DNA of 13,959 bases from JAENVT01 sp031404635 (lineage in GTDB: Bacteria > Actinomycetota > Acidimicrobiia > Acidimicrobiales > Ilumatobacteraceae), in assembly GCA_031404635.1 (NCBI GenBank), contig JANNHY010000397.1:1-13959 (forward strand), written 5' to 3'. This document shows positions 1 through 6,304 of the stretch, in pieces. The notes under the pieces are model-generated. The model was not told the DNA's origin, ran no database searches, and was given only the letters and a program-made list of their open reading frames with translations. The position numbers and the translations under genes were made by a program. Numbering within the stretch: position 1 is the first letter of the stretch; each line of letters opens with the position of its first letter.

Positions 1-335
1 GGCTGCAACAGCGTGGCGAGGCGCCGGGTGGGCCGCTTGGTGTCGTCGAGCTGCAGGTCGAGGTGACGAAGCGAGAAGTCGGCAGGGACGATGTGCAACC
101 CGGCAAAATCGGTGGCGTGGACGTGGGCACCGAGCGATCCCTTGCTGCCGATCAGCCGCTCGGCTCCTCCCTTGACCACGGCTCTGACCCGGAAGAAGAA
201 GGTGGCCGCCCCTTGAGGATCGAGGTCCCACAACAGCACACGAGCCCCTGAGCGCGCCGCTTCGTATGCAAGGTTGACCGCCGAGGTCGTCTTCCCGACG
301 CCACCTTTGATGCTGTAGGTGGCAAGGACCTTCAT
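1..335 (-). CDS. ParA/Soj-type partition ATPase, partial (C-terminus outside window)
   Basis: ParA-family P-loop ATPases dimerise on ATP, bind DNA non-specifically and position plasmids, chromosomes or protein cargo. The visible 111 residues start at the ATG at 335-333. They carry the deviant Walker A KGGVGKTT at residues 10-17, including the signature lysine, and a second conserved motif, WDLDPQGAAT, at 36-45. A later stretch reads VPADFSLRHLDLQLDD, followed by KRPTRRLATLL. The gene runs off the left edge, so the Walker B region and C-terminus cannot be seen. Its ATG overlaps the TGA of the upstream CHAD gene (ATGA), so the two are probably translated from one message. No parB-like gene is visible. 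The ParA family call is firm. The cargo is unknown, and a link to polyphosphate is inferred only from the coupling to CHAD. Confidence 0.93.
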   Translation of the reverse strand, partial: MKVLATYSIKGGVGKTTSAVNLAYEAARSGARVLLWDLDPQGAATFFFRVRAVVKGGAERLIGSKGSLGAHVHATDFAGLHIVPADFSLRHLDLQLDDTKRPTRRLATLLQ

Positions 336-1909
336 GGCGCCAGATCCTCCAGAGCGGCGTCGAGGGCCCGCTGGGTCGCGTTGGTGTCGTAGTCGGCGAA
401 CCGCTCGGCGAACTGGGCGCGGGCGGCGATTCGGCGTTGTTCGAGCCGCTCGGTGAGCTGACCGATAGCCAGCATCGTGGTGGACGATGCTCCGCACTGG
501 TGCAGTTCCTCTGAAATGACCCGCAGCTCGGCGACGTGGACCTCAGCATCCTGGTGCTCGCCGAGGTTGTCCTGGAAGGCCTTGAGCCGCCGCACGAAGG
601 TCTTTCGTGGCGCCGGCGGCAGCAGGCTGCCGAAGCACTCGACCAGGTAGCGCAGCTTCTTGGCATCCTTGCGGAGGTCGTGGACCTGTTCGGCGGGAGT
701 GTCGGGACGGATCAGTCGGCCATGGTCGACGAGGTTGGCGTTAGCCCGGGCGATGCGCTTGGCGACCACCTGCCCGAGTGGCCGCTCGGCATGGACTCCC
801 TGAGGGCCGACGCCAATCGGTTCGTGCAGCCACGTGCGCCATGTGATCATCAGCTCGGCTGCCTCGCCGGACTGAAGAGCCTCCCCTAGGGCGACATGCG
901 CCGCCTCGCGCCGCCGTTCGAGCAGCTCGCGTACCGGCTCGAGTGCGGCGATCCCCTCGGCGCCCAGCTGGCCGGTATAGCTCGCCCACTCGATGAGGTA
1001 GACGTCGAGGTCGCGTGCCGGACCGGTCAGGGAGCCCAGCCAGGCGAAGCGCTCAACTGTTCGTTCGACGATCGCCGGCGGGACGACATTCTTACCCTGG
1101 GACAGGACGGAGCGAGTGCGCCGAATGGCCACGCGGAGGTCGTGAAGGAACTCGGTATCGATCTGGTCGATCGTGCCCTGCCAGGTCGCCACCATGGTGT
1201 CGGCAAGGTTGCCGAACACAGCGCGAAATCCTTCGATGGCGGGCATGGCACGGTCGAGCGGGATGGTGGGTGAGCCGGAGAAGCCAGCCAGGTCGACACC
1301 AGCCGCCTCGGCGGCCCCGATGAGCGTGTCACCGCCAAGGCGCGACAAATCGAGCCGGTCGAGCATGTCTCCCGCCTTGCTCGCATACTTGCCGTACCCG
1401 AGGAGTTCGTCGAGCTCCACCGTCCACGAGGCGAGGTCGACGTCGTCACGATCGTCGAGCCGGAGCTGCTCGTACAGTGTCGCTGTGGCGACCGTCTTGC
1501 CGGCGCGGTCCTGCAGCGTCGCCCGTGTCTCGATGGCCGTCAGGCGTACGATCGAAAGCAGCGCCCGCACGTCGACGATGGCGGCGAGTCGAGCACGAAA
1601 CGGCCCTGCCGGCAGGTCTTCAGCAAAGCGAGGAACCGCCGCAACAGTGAGGCGTGCGGGAACGATGCCTCGTCCCGAGAAGATGAGCTCGAGGTCGTCG
1701 CACTCGCGCAACTCCAGTCGTAGACCAGCTCGGTGCAGACGGCCGTCGTAGGTGTCGAGCAACGTGCGAGTCACCGCCTCGGGCCGGCCGAACTCGAAAC
1801 CCATCGTGGCGAGTCCGGCGACCGCAATCGCCGAAGGGTGAGCGTCGGTCGTAAAGGTGGCGGCAGGTGTGTGCATGACGATGTCGAACGTACCGTTGTC
1901 GAACCCCAT
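332..1909 (-). CDS. CHAD-domain protein with degenerate CYTH-like N-terminus
   Basis: CHAD domains are all-helical, His/Arg/Lys-rich modules that bind polyphosphate and can sit on polyphosphate granules. From the ATG at 1909 the protein has 525 residues. The CHAD domain covers about 220-510, with the two basic repeats FLHDLRVAIRRTR (about 254-266) and VHDLRKDAKKLRYLVE (409-424), plus GPARDLDVYL and FQDNLGEHQDAEVH. Residues about 36-150 resemble a CYTH fold: the DTYDGRLHRAGLRLELR stretch (52-68) matches the family's DT-x-x-x-x-L-x-x-x-G-x-x-L-R-x-R pattern. However, the N-terminal ExExK metal motif is absent, so this half is probably inactive. The start is uncertain because ATGs at 1876 and 1804 are also possible and none has a clear ribosome site. 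The open frame continues to 2398, but that part is antisense to the CYTH gene. Its stop overlaps the ParA start. Confidence 0.88.
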   Translation of the reverse strand: MGFDNGTFDIVMHTPAATFTTDAHPSAIAVAGLATMGFEFGRPEAVTRTLLDTYDGRLHRAGLRLELRECDDLELIFSGRGIVPARLTVAAVPRFAEDLPAGPFRARLAAIVDVRALLSIVRLTAIETRATLQDRAGKTVATATLYEQLRLDDRDDVDLASWTVELDELLGYGKYASKAGDMLDRLDLSRLGGDTLIGAAEAAGVDLAGFSGSPTIPLDRAMPAIEGFRAVFGNLADTMVATWQGTIDQIDTEFLHDLRVAIRRTRSVLSQGKNVVPPAIVERTVERFAWLGSLTGPARDLDVYLIEWASYTGQLGAEGIAALEPVRELLERRREAAHVALGEALQSGEAAELMITWRTWLHEPIGVGPQGVHAERPLGQVVAKRIARANANLVDHGRLIRPDTPAEQVHDLRKDAKKLRYLVECFGSLLPPAPRKTFVRRLKAFQDNLGEHQDAEVHVAELRVISEELHQCGASSTTMLAIGQLTERLEQRRIAARAQFAERFADYDTNATQRALDAALEDLAP

Positions 1910-1912
1910 ACT
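1884..1912 (+). promoter_or_regulatory. Putative promoter of the CYTH gene (leaderless)
   Basis: CATACT at 1907-1912 resembles a -10 box (4 of 6 to TATAAT) and ends 6 bases before the ATG at 1919, the spacing expected if transcription starts at the A of the start codon. A weak -35 candidate, TCGAAC, lies at 1884-1889 with a 17-base spacer. No Shine-Dalgarno sequence precedes the ATG. If real, the promoter lies across the longest possible N-terminus of the divergent CHAD gene and would favour a later CHAD start. Confidence 0.35.
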
Positions 1913-1918
1913 TGGCTC

Positions 1919-2392
1919 ATGACAGTCGAGATCGAACGCAAATTTGTGCTCACCGAGATCCCGAGTGCGGGCGTACTCGGTATCGGGGAACCGCTGCGCC
2001 AGGGGTACATCGCCGAGGACGGCGATGTCGAGGTGCGCATCAGGATCACCAAGTCGGCGGCGACTCTCACCGTCAAGGCGGGCGGCGGCCTGACTCGCAC
2101 CGAAATGGAGGTGCCGATCTCCGGCGACGGGGCGGAAGCGTTGTGGGCGCATACCGAGGGGCGGCGGATCGAGAAGACGCGTCATCGGGTCGCGCTCGGC
2201 GAAGTCGGTGAGAGCGTTGCCGACATCGACGTGTACAGCGGCGAGCTGTCGGGGCTGTGCACCGCCGAGGTCGAGTTCGATTCGGAGGTCGACGCGGCAA
2301 CTTTCATCGCGCCGGCGTGGTTCGGTCGAGAGGTCACCGGTGAGCGCCAATGGAGCAACGCCGCCCTTGCCCGCCACGGCCGTCCCCGGTGA
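1919..2392 (+). CDS. CYTH-domain triphosphate tunnel metalloenzyme (inorganic triphosphatase-like)
   Basis: CYTH/TTM enzymes hold a triphosphate in a beta-barrel tunnel with Mg or Mn and hydrolyse tripolyphosphate or nucleoside triphosphates. This 157-residue protein has the size of the short bacterial single-domain class. The ExExK signature is at residues 4-8 (EIERK). Tunnel residues follow: VRIRI (39-43), TVK (51-53), TRTEMEV (59-65), the basic stretch EKTRHR (85-90), DID (102-104) and AEVEF (116-120). The end, GREVTGERQWSNAAL, is typical of the family. The catalytic set looks intact, unlike the CYTH-like part of the divergent CHAD protein. The start at 1919 is chosen because the ExExK motif must lie at the N-terminus; the open frame extends upstream to 1733 but is antisense to CHAD. 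The natural substrate cannot be read from sequence. Confidence 0.92.
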   Translation: MTVEIERKFVLTEIPSAGVLGIGEPLRQGYIAEDGDVEVRIRITKSAATLTVKAGGGLTRTEMEVPISGDGAEALWAHTEGRRIEKTRHRVALGEVGESVADIDVYSGELSGLCTAEVEFDSEVDAATFIAPAWFGREVTGERQWSNAALARHGRPR

Positions 2393-2396
2393 GTTC

Positions 2397-2420
2397 ATGT
2401 CGGTGGGAGTTCACCGACAT
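2397..2420 (+). terminator. Hairpin after the CYTH gene, candidate terminator
   Basis: ATGTCGGTG (2397-2405) and CACCGACAT (2412-2420) are perfect 9-bp inverted repeats around the 6-base loop GGAGTT, starting 5 bases after the CYTH stop. GAGTTCA also occurs twice, at 2391-2397 and 2407-2413. There is no T-run, so it would be an intrinsic terminator of the U-less type proposed for high-GC actinobacteria, or an mRNA-stabilising stem. Confidence 0.5.
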
Positions 2421-2432
2421 TCCCGCTCTGGC

Positions 2433-2446
2433 GACAGTCGACTGTC
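2433..2446. promoter_or_regulatory. 14-bp perfect palindrome upstream of the Nudix/complex operon, candidate operator
   Basis: GACAGTCGACTGTC is a perfect palindrome directly abutting the putative -10 box (2447-2452) of the Nudix gene. It lies in the -35/-10 spacer region, where a dimeric repressor would block polymerase. No regulator gene is visible nearby. A chance palindrome or a short cruciform cannot be excluded. Confidence 0.4.
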
Positions 2447-2452
2447 TACTGT
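2447..2452 (+). promoter_or_regulatory. Putative -10 box of the Nudix-hyf operon (leaderless start)
   Basis: TACTGT fits the actinobacterial TAnnnT -10 pattern and ends 6 bases before the ATG at 2459. That is the same geometry as at the CYTH gene, and there is again no Shine-Dalgarno sequence. No convincing -35 was found 16-18 bases upstream, so an activator or the palindrome-binding factor may matter. Confidence 0.4.
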
Positions 2453-2458
2453 GGTTCC

Positions 2459-2857
2459 ATGATCGAGGCCGCAGGAGGGGTCGTGTGGCGCACGACCCGC
2501 AAACGCCAGCTCGAAATTCTCGCCATCCATCGACCGCGGTATCGCGACTGGTCCCTGCCGAAGGGCAAGCTCCATCGACGCGAGTCGGCTCTGGATTGCG
2601 CGCTCCGCGAGGTACGCGAAGAGACCGGACTGCGGTGCGCTGTAGGTGACGAGTTGCCGGAGGCGCTCTACGAGGACCGCAAGGGACGTGCCAAGCATGT
2701 CCGCTACTGGGCGATGCAGGAACTCGCCGGCGAGTTCCACCGCAACCGCGAGGTCGACAAGCTTCGCTGGGTGCGCATCGACCGCGCCGCCGACGTGTTG
2801 ACCTATGGTCACGATCTCGTCGTCGTCGCCGGTTTGCAGGTGGTCTGCGCCGCCTGA
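2459..2857 (+). CDS. Nudix hydrolase (MutT-like)
   Basis: Nudix enzymes split compounds with a nucleoside diphosphate linked to another group, using Mg bound by the Nudix box. The full GX5EX7REUXEEXGU box is present at residues 36-58 (G36, E42, R50, E51, E54, E55, G57). The N-terminal strand GGVVW and SLPKGKLHRRES are typical of MutT1-like or dinucleotide-polyphosphate-hydrolysing members. At 132 residues it is a single domain, without the histidine-phosphatase half that mycobacterial MutT1 carries. It has its own candidate promoter and probably a leaderless start. Its TGA shares one base with the ATG of the next gene (TGATG), which makes it the first gene of the membrane-complex operon. Substrate unknown: a mutagenic nucleotide, a diadenosine polyphosphate, or something tied to the polyphosphate genes next door. 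Confidence 0.93.
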   Translation: MIEAAGGVVWRTTRKRQLEILAIHRPRYRDWSLPKGKLHRRESALDCALREVREETGLRCAVGDELPEALYEDRKGRAKHVRYWAMQELAGEFHRNREVDKLRWVRIDRAADVLTYGHDLVVVAGLQVVCAA

Positions 2858-3345
2858 TGCTGAACCTTGTCCGCAAGATCGTTCGAACGGGTCGGGTCAC
2901 CGAGCCCGCTCCCGCCGACGCGCTGGCACTCCCAACTCTCCCGGCGGCGGACCGCCTGCATGGTTCCTTGCAGGTCCGCCACGTCGATGCCGGTTCGTGC
3001 AACGGGTGCGAGGTCGAGCTCGCCGCTGCGTTCGGGCCAGTGTACGACGCGGAGCGGTTCGGGGTGCGGCTGGTTGCATCGCCGCGTCATGCCGACGCGT
3101 TGGTAGTAACAGGACCAGTGACGAAGAACATGGCGGTTCCGCTGGTCAACACGTTCGAGGCGACCCCCGGCCCGAAGCTCGTGATCGCCCTCGGTGACTG
3201 CGCCCGGAACTGTGGGGTGTTCGCCGGCGGGTACGGGGTGGCCGGTTCGGTCGCCGACATCGTGCCTGTCGACGTCGAGATTTCCGGGTGCCCGCCCTCC
3301 CCCGACGCGATCACGGCCGCCCTTCGTCGAATCGCCGGTCGGTGA
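2857..3345 (+). CDS. hyfI: Iron-sulfur small subunit of group 4 hydrogenase-like complex (NuoB/HyfI family)
   Basis: This is the counterpart of NuoB in complex I and of HyfI/HycG in group 4 hydrogenases, the subunit that holds the proximal (N2-like) [4Fe-4S] cluster beside the large subunit. It has 162 residues. Cluster ligands are visible as C48 and C51 (GSCNGCEVEL), C115 (GDCARNCGVF) and C145 (ISGCPPSPDAI). The CxxC spacing is of hydrogenase type, not the adjacent Cys-Cys pair of NuoB. An extra cysteine, C119, stands where relatives usually have glycine. The first ~35 residues are poorly conserved, with no twin-arginine signal, as expected for a cytoplasmic-side subunit. The ATG shares one base with the Nudix stop, and the TGA overlaps the next GTG. 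The symbol reflects homology, not proven hydrogenase function. Confidence 0.92.
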   Translation: MLNLVRKIVRTGRVTEPAPADALALPTLPAADRLHGSLQVRHVDAGSCNGCEVELAAAFGPVYDAERFGVRLVASPRHADALVVTGPVTKNMAVPLVNTFEATPGPKLVIALGDCARNCGVFAGGYGVAGSVADIVPVDVEISGCPPSPDAITAALRRIAGR

Positions 3346-5360
3346 CACTGGTAGGCGCATCGCTCGGCGTGGCCGCAGTCGCCGCCGTGCTGGCGATGAC
3401 CGCGGGTGTGGTTCTGCCGATGCGGACGCGTGTCGTGTTGGCTGGGGTGCTCAGCGCGTTGTCGGCCGCTGCCGGCGGGGTCGCAGGGGTGGCGGTGCTC
3501 ACCGGCAGCGCCCCGTTCACGGCCGACTACCGCGACGTGTTCCCGTTGGGTGGAGTCCGCATCGAGTTCGATGCCCTGAGCGCGATCTTCACCGTCGGAA
3601 CCGCCTTGGTAGCGGTGCCGGCTTCGATCTACGGCATTGGTTACAGCATGCACGGCCCGTCCAACCGCACGGTCCAAGCCGTCTATCCGCTACTCGTTTG
3701 GAGCCTGGTGATGGTCCCCGCCGCCGGGAGCGTGTCCGCGCTGATCGTGTTCTGGGAGCTGATGGCGTTGTCGTCGGCGATGCTGGTTCTCGCAGATCAC
3801 CACCACAACCCGGAAGCCCGCACGGCGGCACAGTGGTACGCGGCGATGATGCACTTGAGCCTGCTCGCCATCGTGGTCGCGCTCCTGGTTCTAGCCCACG
3901 AGGCGGGTGGCGATTCGTTCGCAGCAATGCGCGCCGGCGCCCATCAGGTCGGCCCGGTGACGGCGTCGGTGGTCTTCCTGCTCGCGCTGCTCGGCTTCGG
4001 TGCGAAGGCCGGTGTGGTCCCAGTGCACGTCTGGCTGCCACGTGCGCATCCCGAGGCGCCGAGTCACGTTTCAGCGCTGATGTCTGGCGCGATGGTGAAG
4101 CTGGGCGTGTACGGCCTGGTGCGTGTCGGCTGGGATCTGCTCGGTGGCGGTCCCGGATGGTGGGGCGGGGTCGTGCTCGCCGTCGGTCTGGTGTCGGCGA
4201 TGTTCGGCATCCTCCACGCCCTGGTCGCCAGCGACCTGAAACGCATGCTGGCCTACTCGACTACGGAGAACGTCGGGCTCATCTTCATCGGCGTCGGAGC
4301 GGCGGGGTTGTTCGCGTCGACGGGGAACCGGCCGCTCGCCGCCGTGGCACTGGCCGCGGCGCTGCTGCACGTGATCAACCACGCCGCGTTCAAAGGTCTG
4401 CTGTTCCTCGGCGCCGGTTCGATCCACACCGCGACCGGCACCCGCGACCTCGACCGCCTCGGCGGCCTGGCCCGCCGCATGCCGGTCACTGCTGCCACGT
4501 TCGCCATCGGTGCCTTGGCGATCGCCGCCCTTCCCCCGCTCAACGGCTTCGTCAGCGAGTGGCTGCTGCTGCAATCCCTCGTACACAGTCTCCCCTCGAA
4601 CGCTGCAGCCGTGGCCGTCGCAATGCCGGTCGCGGTGGCCGTTGTCGCCCTCACCGGTGGGCTCGCTGCGGCCGCGTTCGTGAAGGCGTTTGGCACCGCG
4701 TTTTTGGCGATGCCTCGGACTGTCGAGGCCGACCAGGCCCACGAGTCACCCCGCACCATGCAGTTCGGGCTGGTCGCTCTCGGCGGGGTGTGCGTCGCCT
4801 TGGCACTCGCACCTACGGTGCTCGCCGAGCCGCTGCAACGTGTGTCGAGCACGATCGGCGGGCTCGCCGATGGCCGACCGATCCACACCAACGGCGTCTA
4901 CCTCCAACTGTCGGGAATCGAGGCCGGTCTGTCGCCGCTGCTGCTCGCCACCGGGCTTGCCGTGATGATGATCGCCGCGCTGGCGGTGGTGCGTCGAGGC
5001 CGTGTGCGCCGCACGGTTCGTGACATACCTGCGTGGGGATGCGGCCGAACGGTGCAGACGGCCCGGATGGAGTACACGGCGACGTCGTTCGCCGAGCCAC
5101 TGCAGCGGGTGTTCGACGATGTGCTGCATCCCGAGATCGACGTCGACGTCGACCACCACACCGAATCACGCCACTACGTGCAGGCCATCCGCTACCGGTT
5201 GCACACGCGCGACGCCTTCGAGCACCGCCTCTATCTACCACTGCTGGCCGCCGTTCGACGGTGGGGCGACGGTGCACGCCGAGTCCAGAACGGGAGCATC
5301 CACCGTTACCTCACATACTCACTTGGAACGCTGATCGTGGTCCTGGTGGTGTCGCGATGA
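3342..5360 (+). CDS. hyfB: Antiporter-like membrane subunit HyfB (NuoL/M/N family)
   Basis: This is a proton- or sodium-translocating subunit of the membrane arm. It has 672 residues and about 15 hydrophobic segments. Family residues are intact: E139 in FWELMALSS; K222 in GFGAKAGVVPVHVWLPRAHPEAPSH; K253 in SGAMVKLGVYG; K300 in SDLKRMLAYST; H343, H347 and K351 in LLHVINHAAFKG; E406 in FVSEW. The hydrophilic tail (DIPAWGCG, then YTATSFAEP) is typical of HyfB and separates it from NuoM. I chose the GTG at 3342 because it overlaps the previous stop (GTGA) and sits just before the first membrane helix. The open frame extends to 3288, but that part is polar and overlaps the small-subunit gene. It ends in an ATGA overlap with hyfC. 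Confidence 0.94.
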   Translation: MTLVGASLGVAAVAAVLAMTAGVVLPMRTRVVLAGVLSALSAAAGGVAGVAVLTGSAPFTADYRDVFPLGGVRIEFDALSAIFTVGTALVAVPASIYGIGYSMHGPSNRTVQAVYPLLVWSLVMVPAAGSVSALIVFWELMALSSAMLVLADHHHNPEARTAAQWYAAMMHLSLLAIVVALLVLAHEAGGDSFAAMRAGAHQVGPVTASVVFLLALLGFGAKAGVVPVHVWLPRAHPEAPSHVSALMSGAMVKLGVYGLVRVGWDLLGGGPGWWGGVVLAVGLVSAMFGILHALVASDLKRMLAYSTTENVGLIFIGVGAAGLFASTGNRPLAAVALAAALLHVINHAAFKGLLFLGAGSIHTATGTRDLDRLGGLARRMPVTAATFAIGALAIAALPPLNGFVSEWLLLQSLVHSLPSNAAAVAVAMPVAVAVVALTGGLAAAAFVKAFGTAFLAMPRTVEADQAHESPRTMQFGLVALGGVCVALALAPTVLAEPLQRVSSTIGGLADGRPIHTNGVYLQLSGIEAGLSPLLLATGLAVMMIAALAVVRRGRVRRTVRDIPAWGCGRTVQTARMEYTATSFAEPLQRVFDDVLHPEIDVDVDHHTESRHYVQAIRYRLHTRDAFEHRLYLPLLAAVRRWGDGARRVQNGSIHRYLTYSLGTLIVVLVVSR

Positions 5361-6304
5361 GTTTCACCGGCATGGCAGTCGCATTCCTGCAGGTGGTGCT
5401 CACCATCGCCGTGGCACCGCTGCTGGCCGGGATGATGCGCGTGATCCGTGCCCGACTGGAGGGACGAGCCGGCCCGCCCATGCTGCAGCCGTGGCGCGAC
5501 GTGCGCAAGCTCCTCGGCAAGCAGCGCATGGTTTCGGCCAACACCGGATGGGTGTTTTCGCTCACTCCGCTCGTGCTGCTCGCGTCCGCCGCGCTCGTCG
5601 CCGGGATCGTGCCCTTCCTGTCGACCGAGTCGGCCCTCGATCAGGTCGGGGATCTGTTCGCCGTCGTCTACCTGCTGCTGTTGGGCACCGTGTTCTTGTC
5701 GCTGGCCGGACTCGACGGCGGCACCGCCTTCGGCGGCATGGGGGCAAGCCGGGGGATGACGATCACCGCAATCGCCGAGCCCACCGTGTTGGTCGCGATC
5801 TTCGCGCTGTCGGTGTCGACCGGGTCGTCGAACCTGGGAGCGATCGTGGCGGCCACACTCGCCCACCCGTCGACGGCGGCGTCACCCGAAAGCCTGCTCG
5901 CGTTCGGGGCCCTCGCAGTGGTGACCATCGCCGAAACGGGCCGGATCCCGGTCGACAACCCGAGCACCCATCTCGAGTTGACCATGATTCATGAAGCGAT
6001 GACCCTCGAATACTCAGGCCCCGATCTCGCCCTGGTCGAACTCGCCGCGCACCTGCGCCTGGTGGTGTTCCTCGGCCTGCTTGCCAACCTGTTCGTGCCG
6101 TGGGGCATCGCCACCACCGCTCGGCCACTCGACATCGTCGGAGCCGCGGCGGCCGTCGCCGTCAAGATCGTCGTGCTCGCCGCGGTGATCGCCGCCGTCG
6201 AGGTGTTCATCGCCAAGGTGCGATTGTTCCGGGTTCCCGAGCTGCTCGCCGCGTCGTTCGTCCTCGCCTTCCTGGCCGTCACGGCCTCGTTCTTCCTTAC
6301 ATGA
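5357..6304 (+). CDS. hyfC: Membrane anchor subunit HyfC (NuoH family)
   Basis: This subunit links the redox module to the pumping arm, as NuoH does in complex I and HyfC/HycD in group 4 hydrogenases. It has 315 residues and about 8 membrane segments. The signature loop RLEGRAGPPMLQPWRD lies at about 33-48, followed by KLLGK. The second conserved stretch, ETGRIPVDNPSTHLELTM (193-210) followed by IHEAMTLEYSG, carries the acidic and histidine residues (E193, D200, E207, H212, E213) that line the ion channel next to the redox module. The ATG at 5357 overlaps the hyfB stop as ATGA; the open frame extends upstream to 5033 but is a shadow of hyfB. The stop overlaps the ATG of an 18-codon reading frame. 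Confidence 0.94.
   Translation: MSFTGMAVAFLQVVLTIAVAPLLAGMMRVIRARLEGRAGPPMLQPWRDVRKLLGKQRMVSANTGWVFSLTPLVLLASAALVAGIVPFLSTESALDQVGDLFAVVYLLLLGTVFLSLAGLDGGTAFGGMGASRGMTITAIAEPTVLVAIFALSVSTGSSNLGAIVAATLAHPSTAASPESLLAFGALAVVTIAETGRIPVDNPSTHLELTMIHEAMTLEYSGPDLALVELAAHLRLVVFLGLLANLFVPWGIATTARPLDIVGAAAAVAVKIVVLAAVIAAVEVFIAKVRLFRVPELLAASFVLAFLAVTASFFLT

Noticed and set aside
1887..1892. TACGTT on the minus strand as a -10 box for the CHAD gene
   Set aside because: It fits TAnnnT and lies 10 bases before the ATG at 1876, but no -35 is present and the CHAD start is itself uncertain.
1910..2398. Upstream extension of the minus-strand CHAD frame to give a 688-residue protein
   Set aside because: It is antisense to the CYTH gene, whose catalytic motifs are clear. 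The extra N-terminus is low-complexity and matches nothing.
3194..5023. Plus-strand 609-codon frame inside hyfB
   Set aside because: It is an Arg/Gly-rich shadow of a high-GC gene in another frame; HyfB covers the region with textbook motifs.
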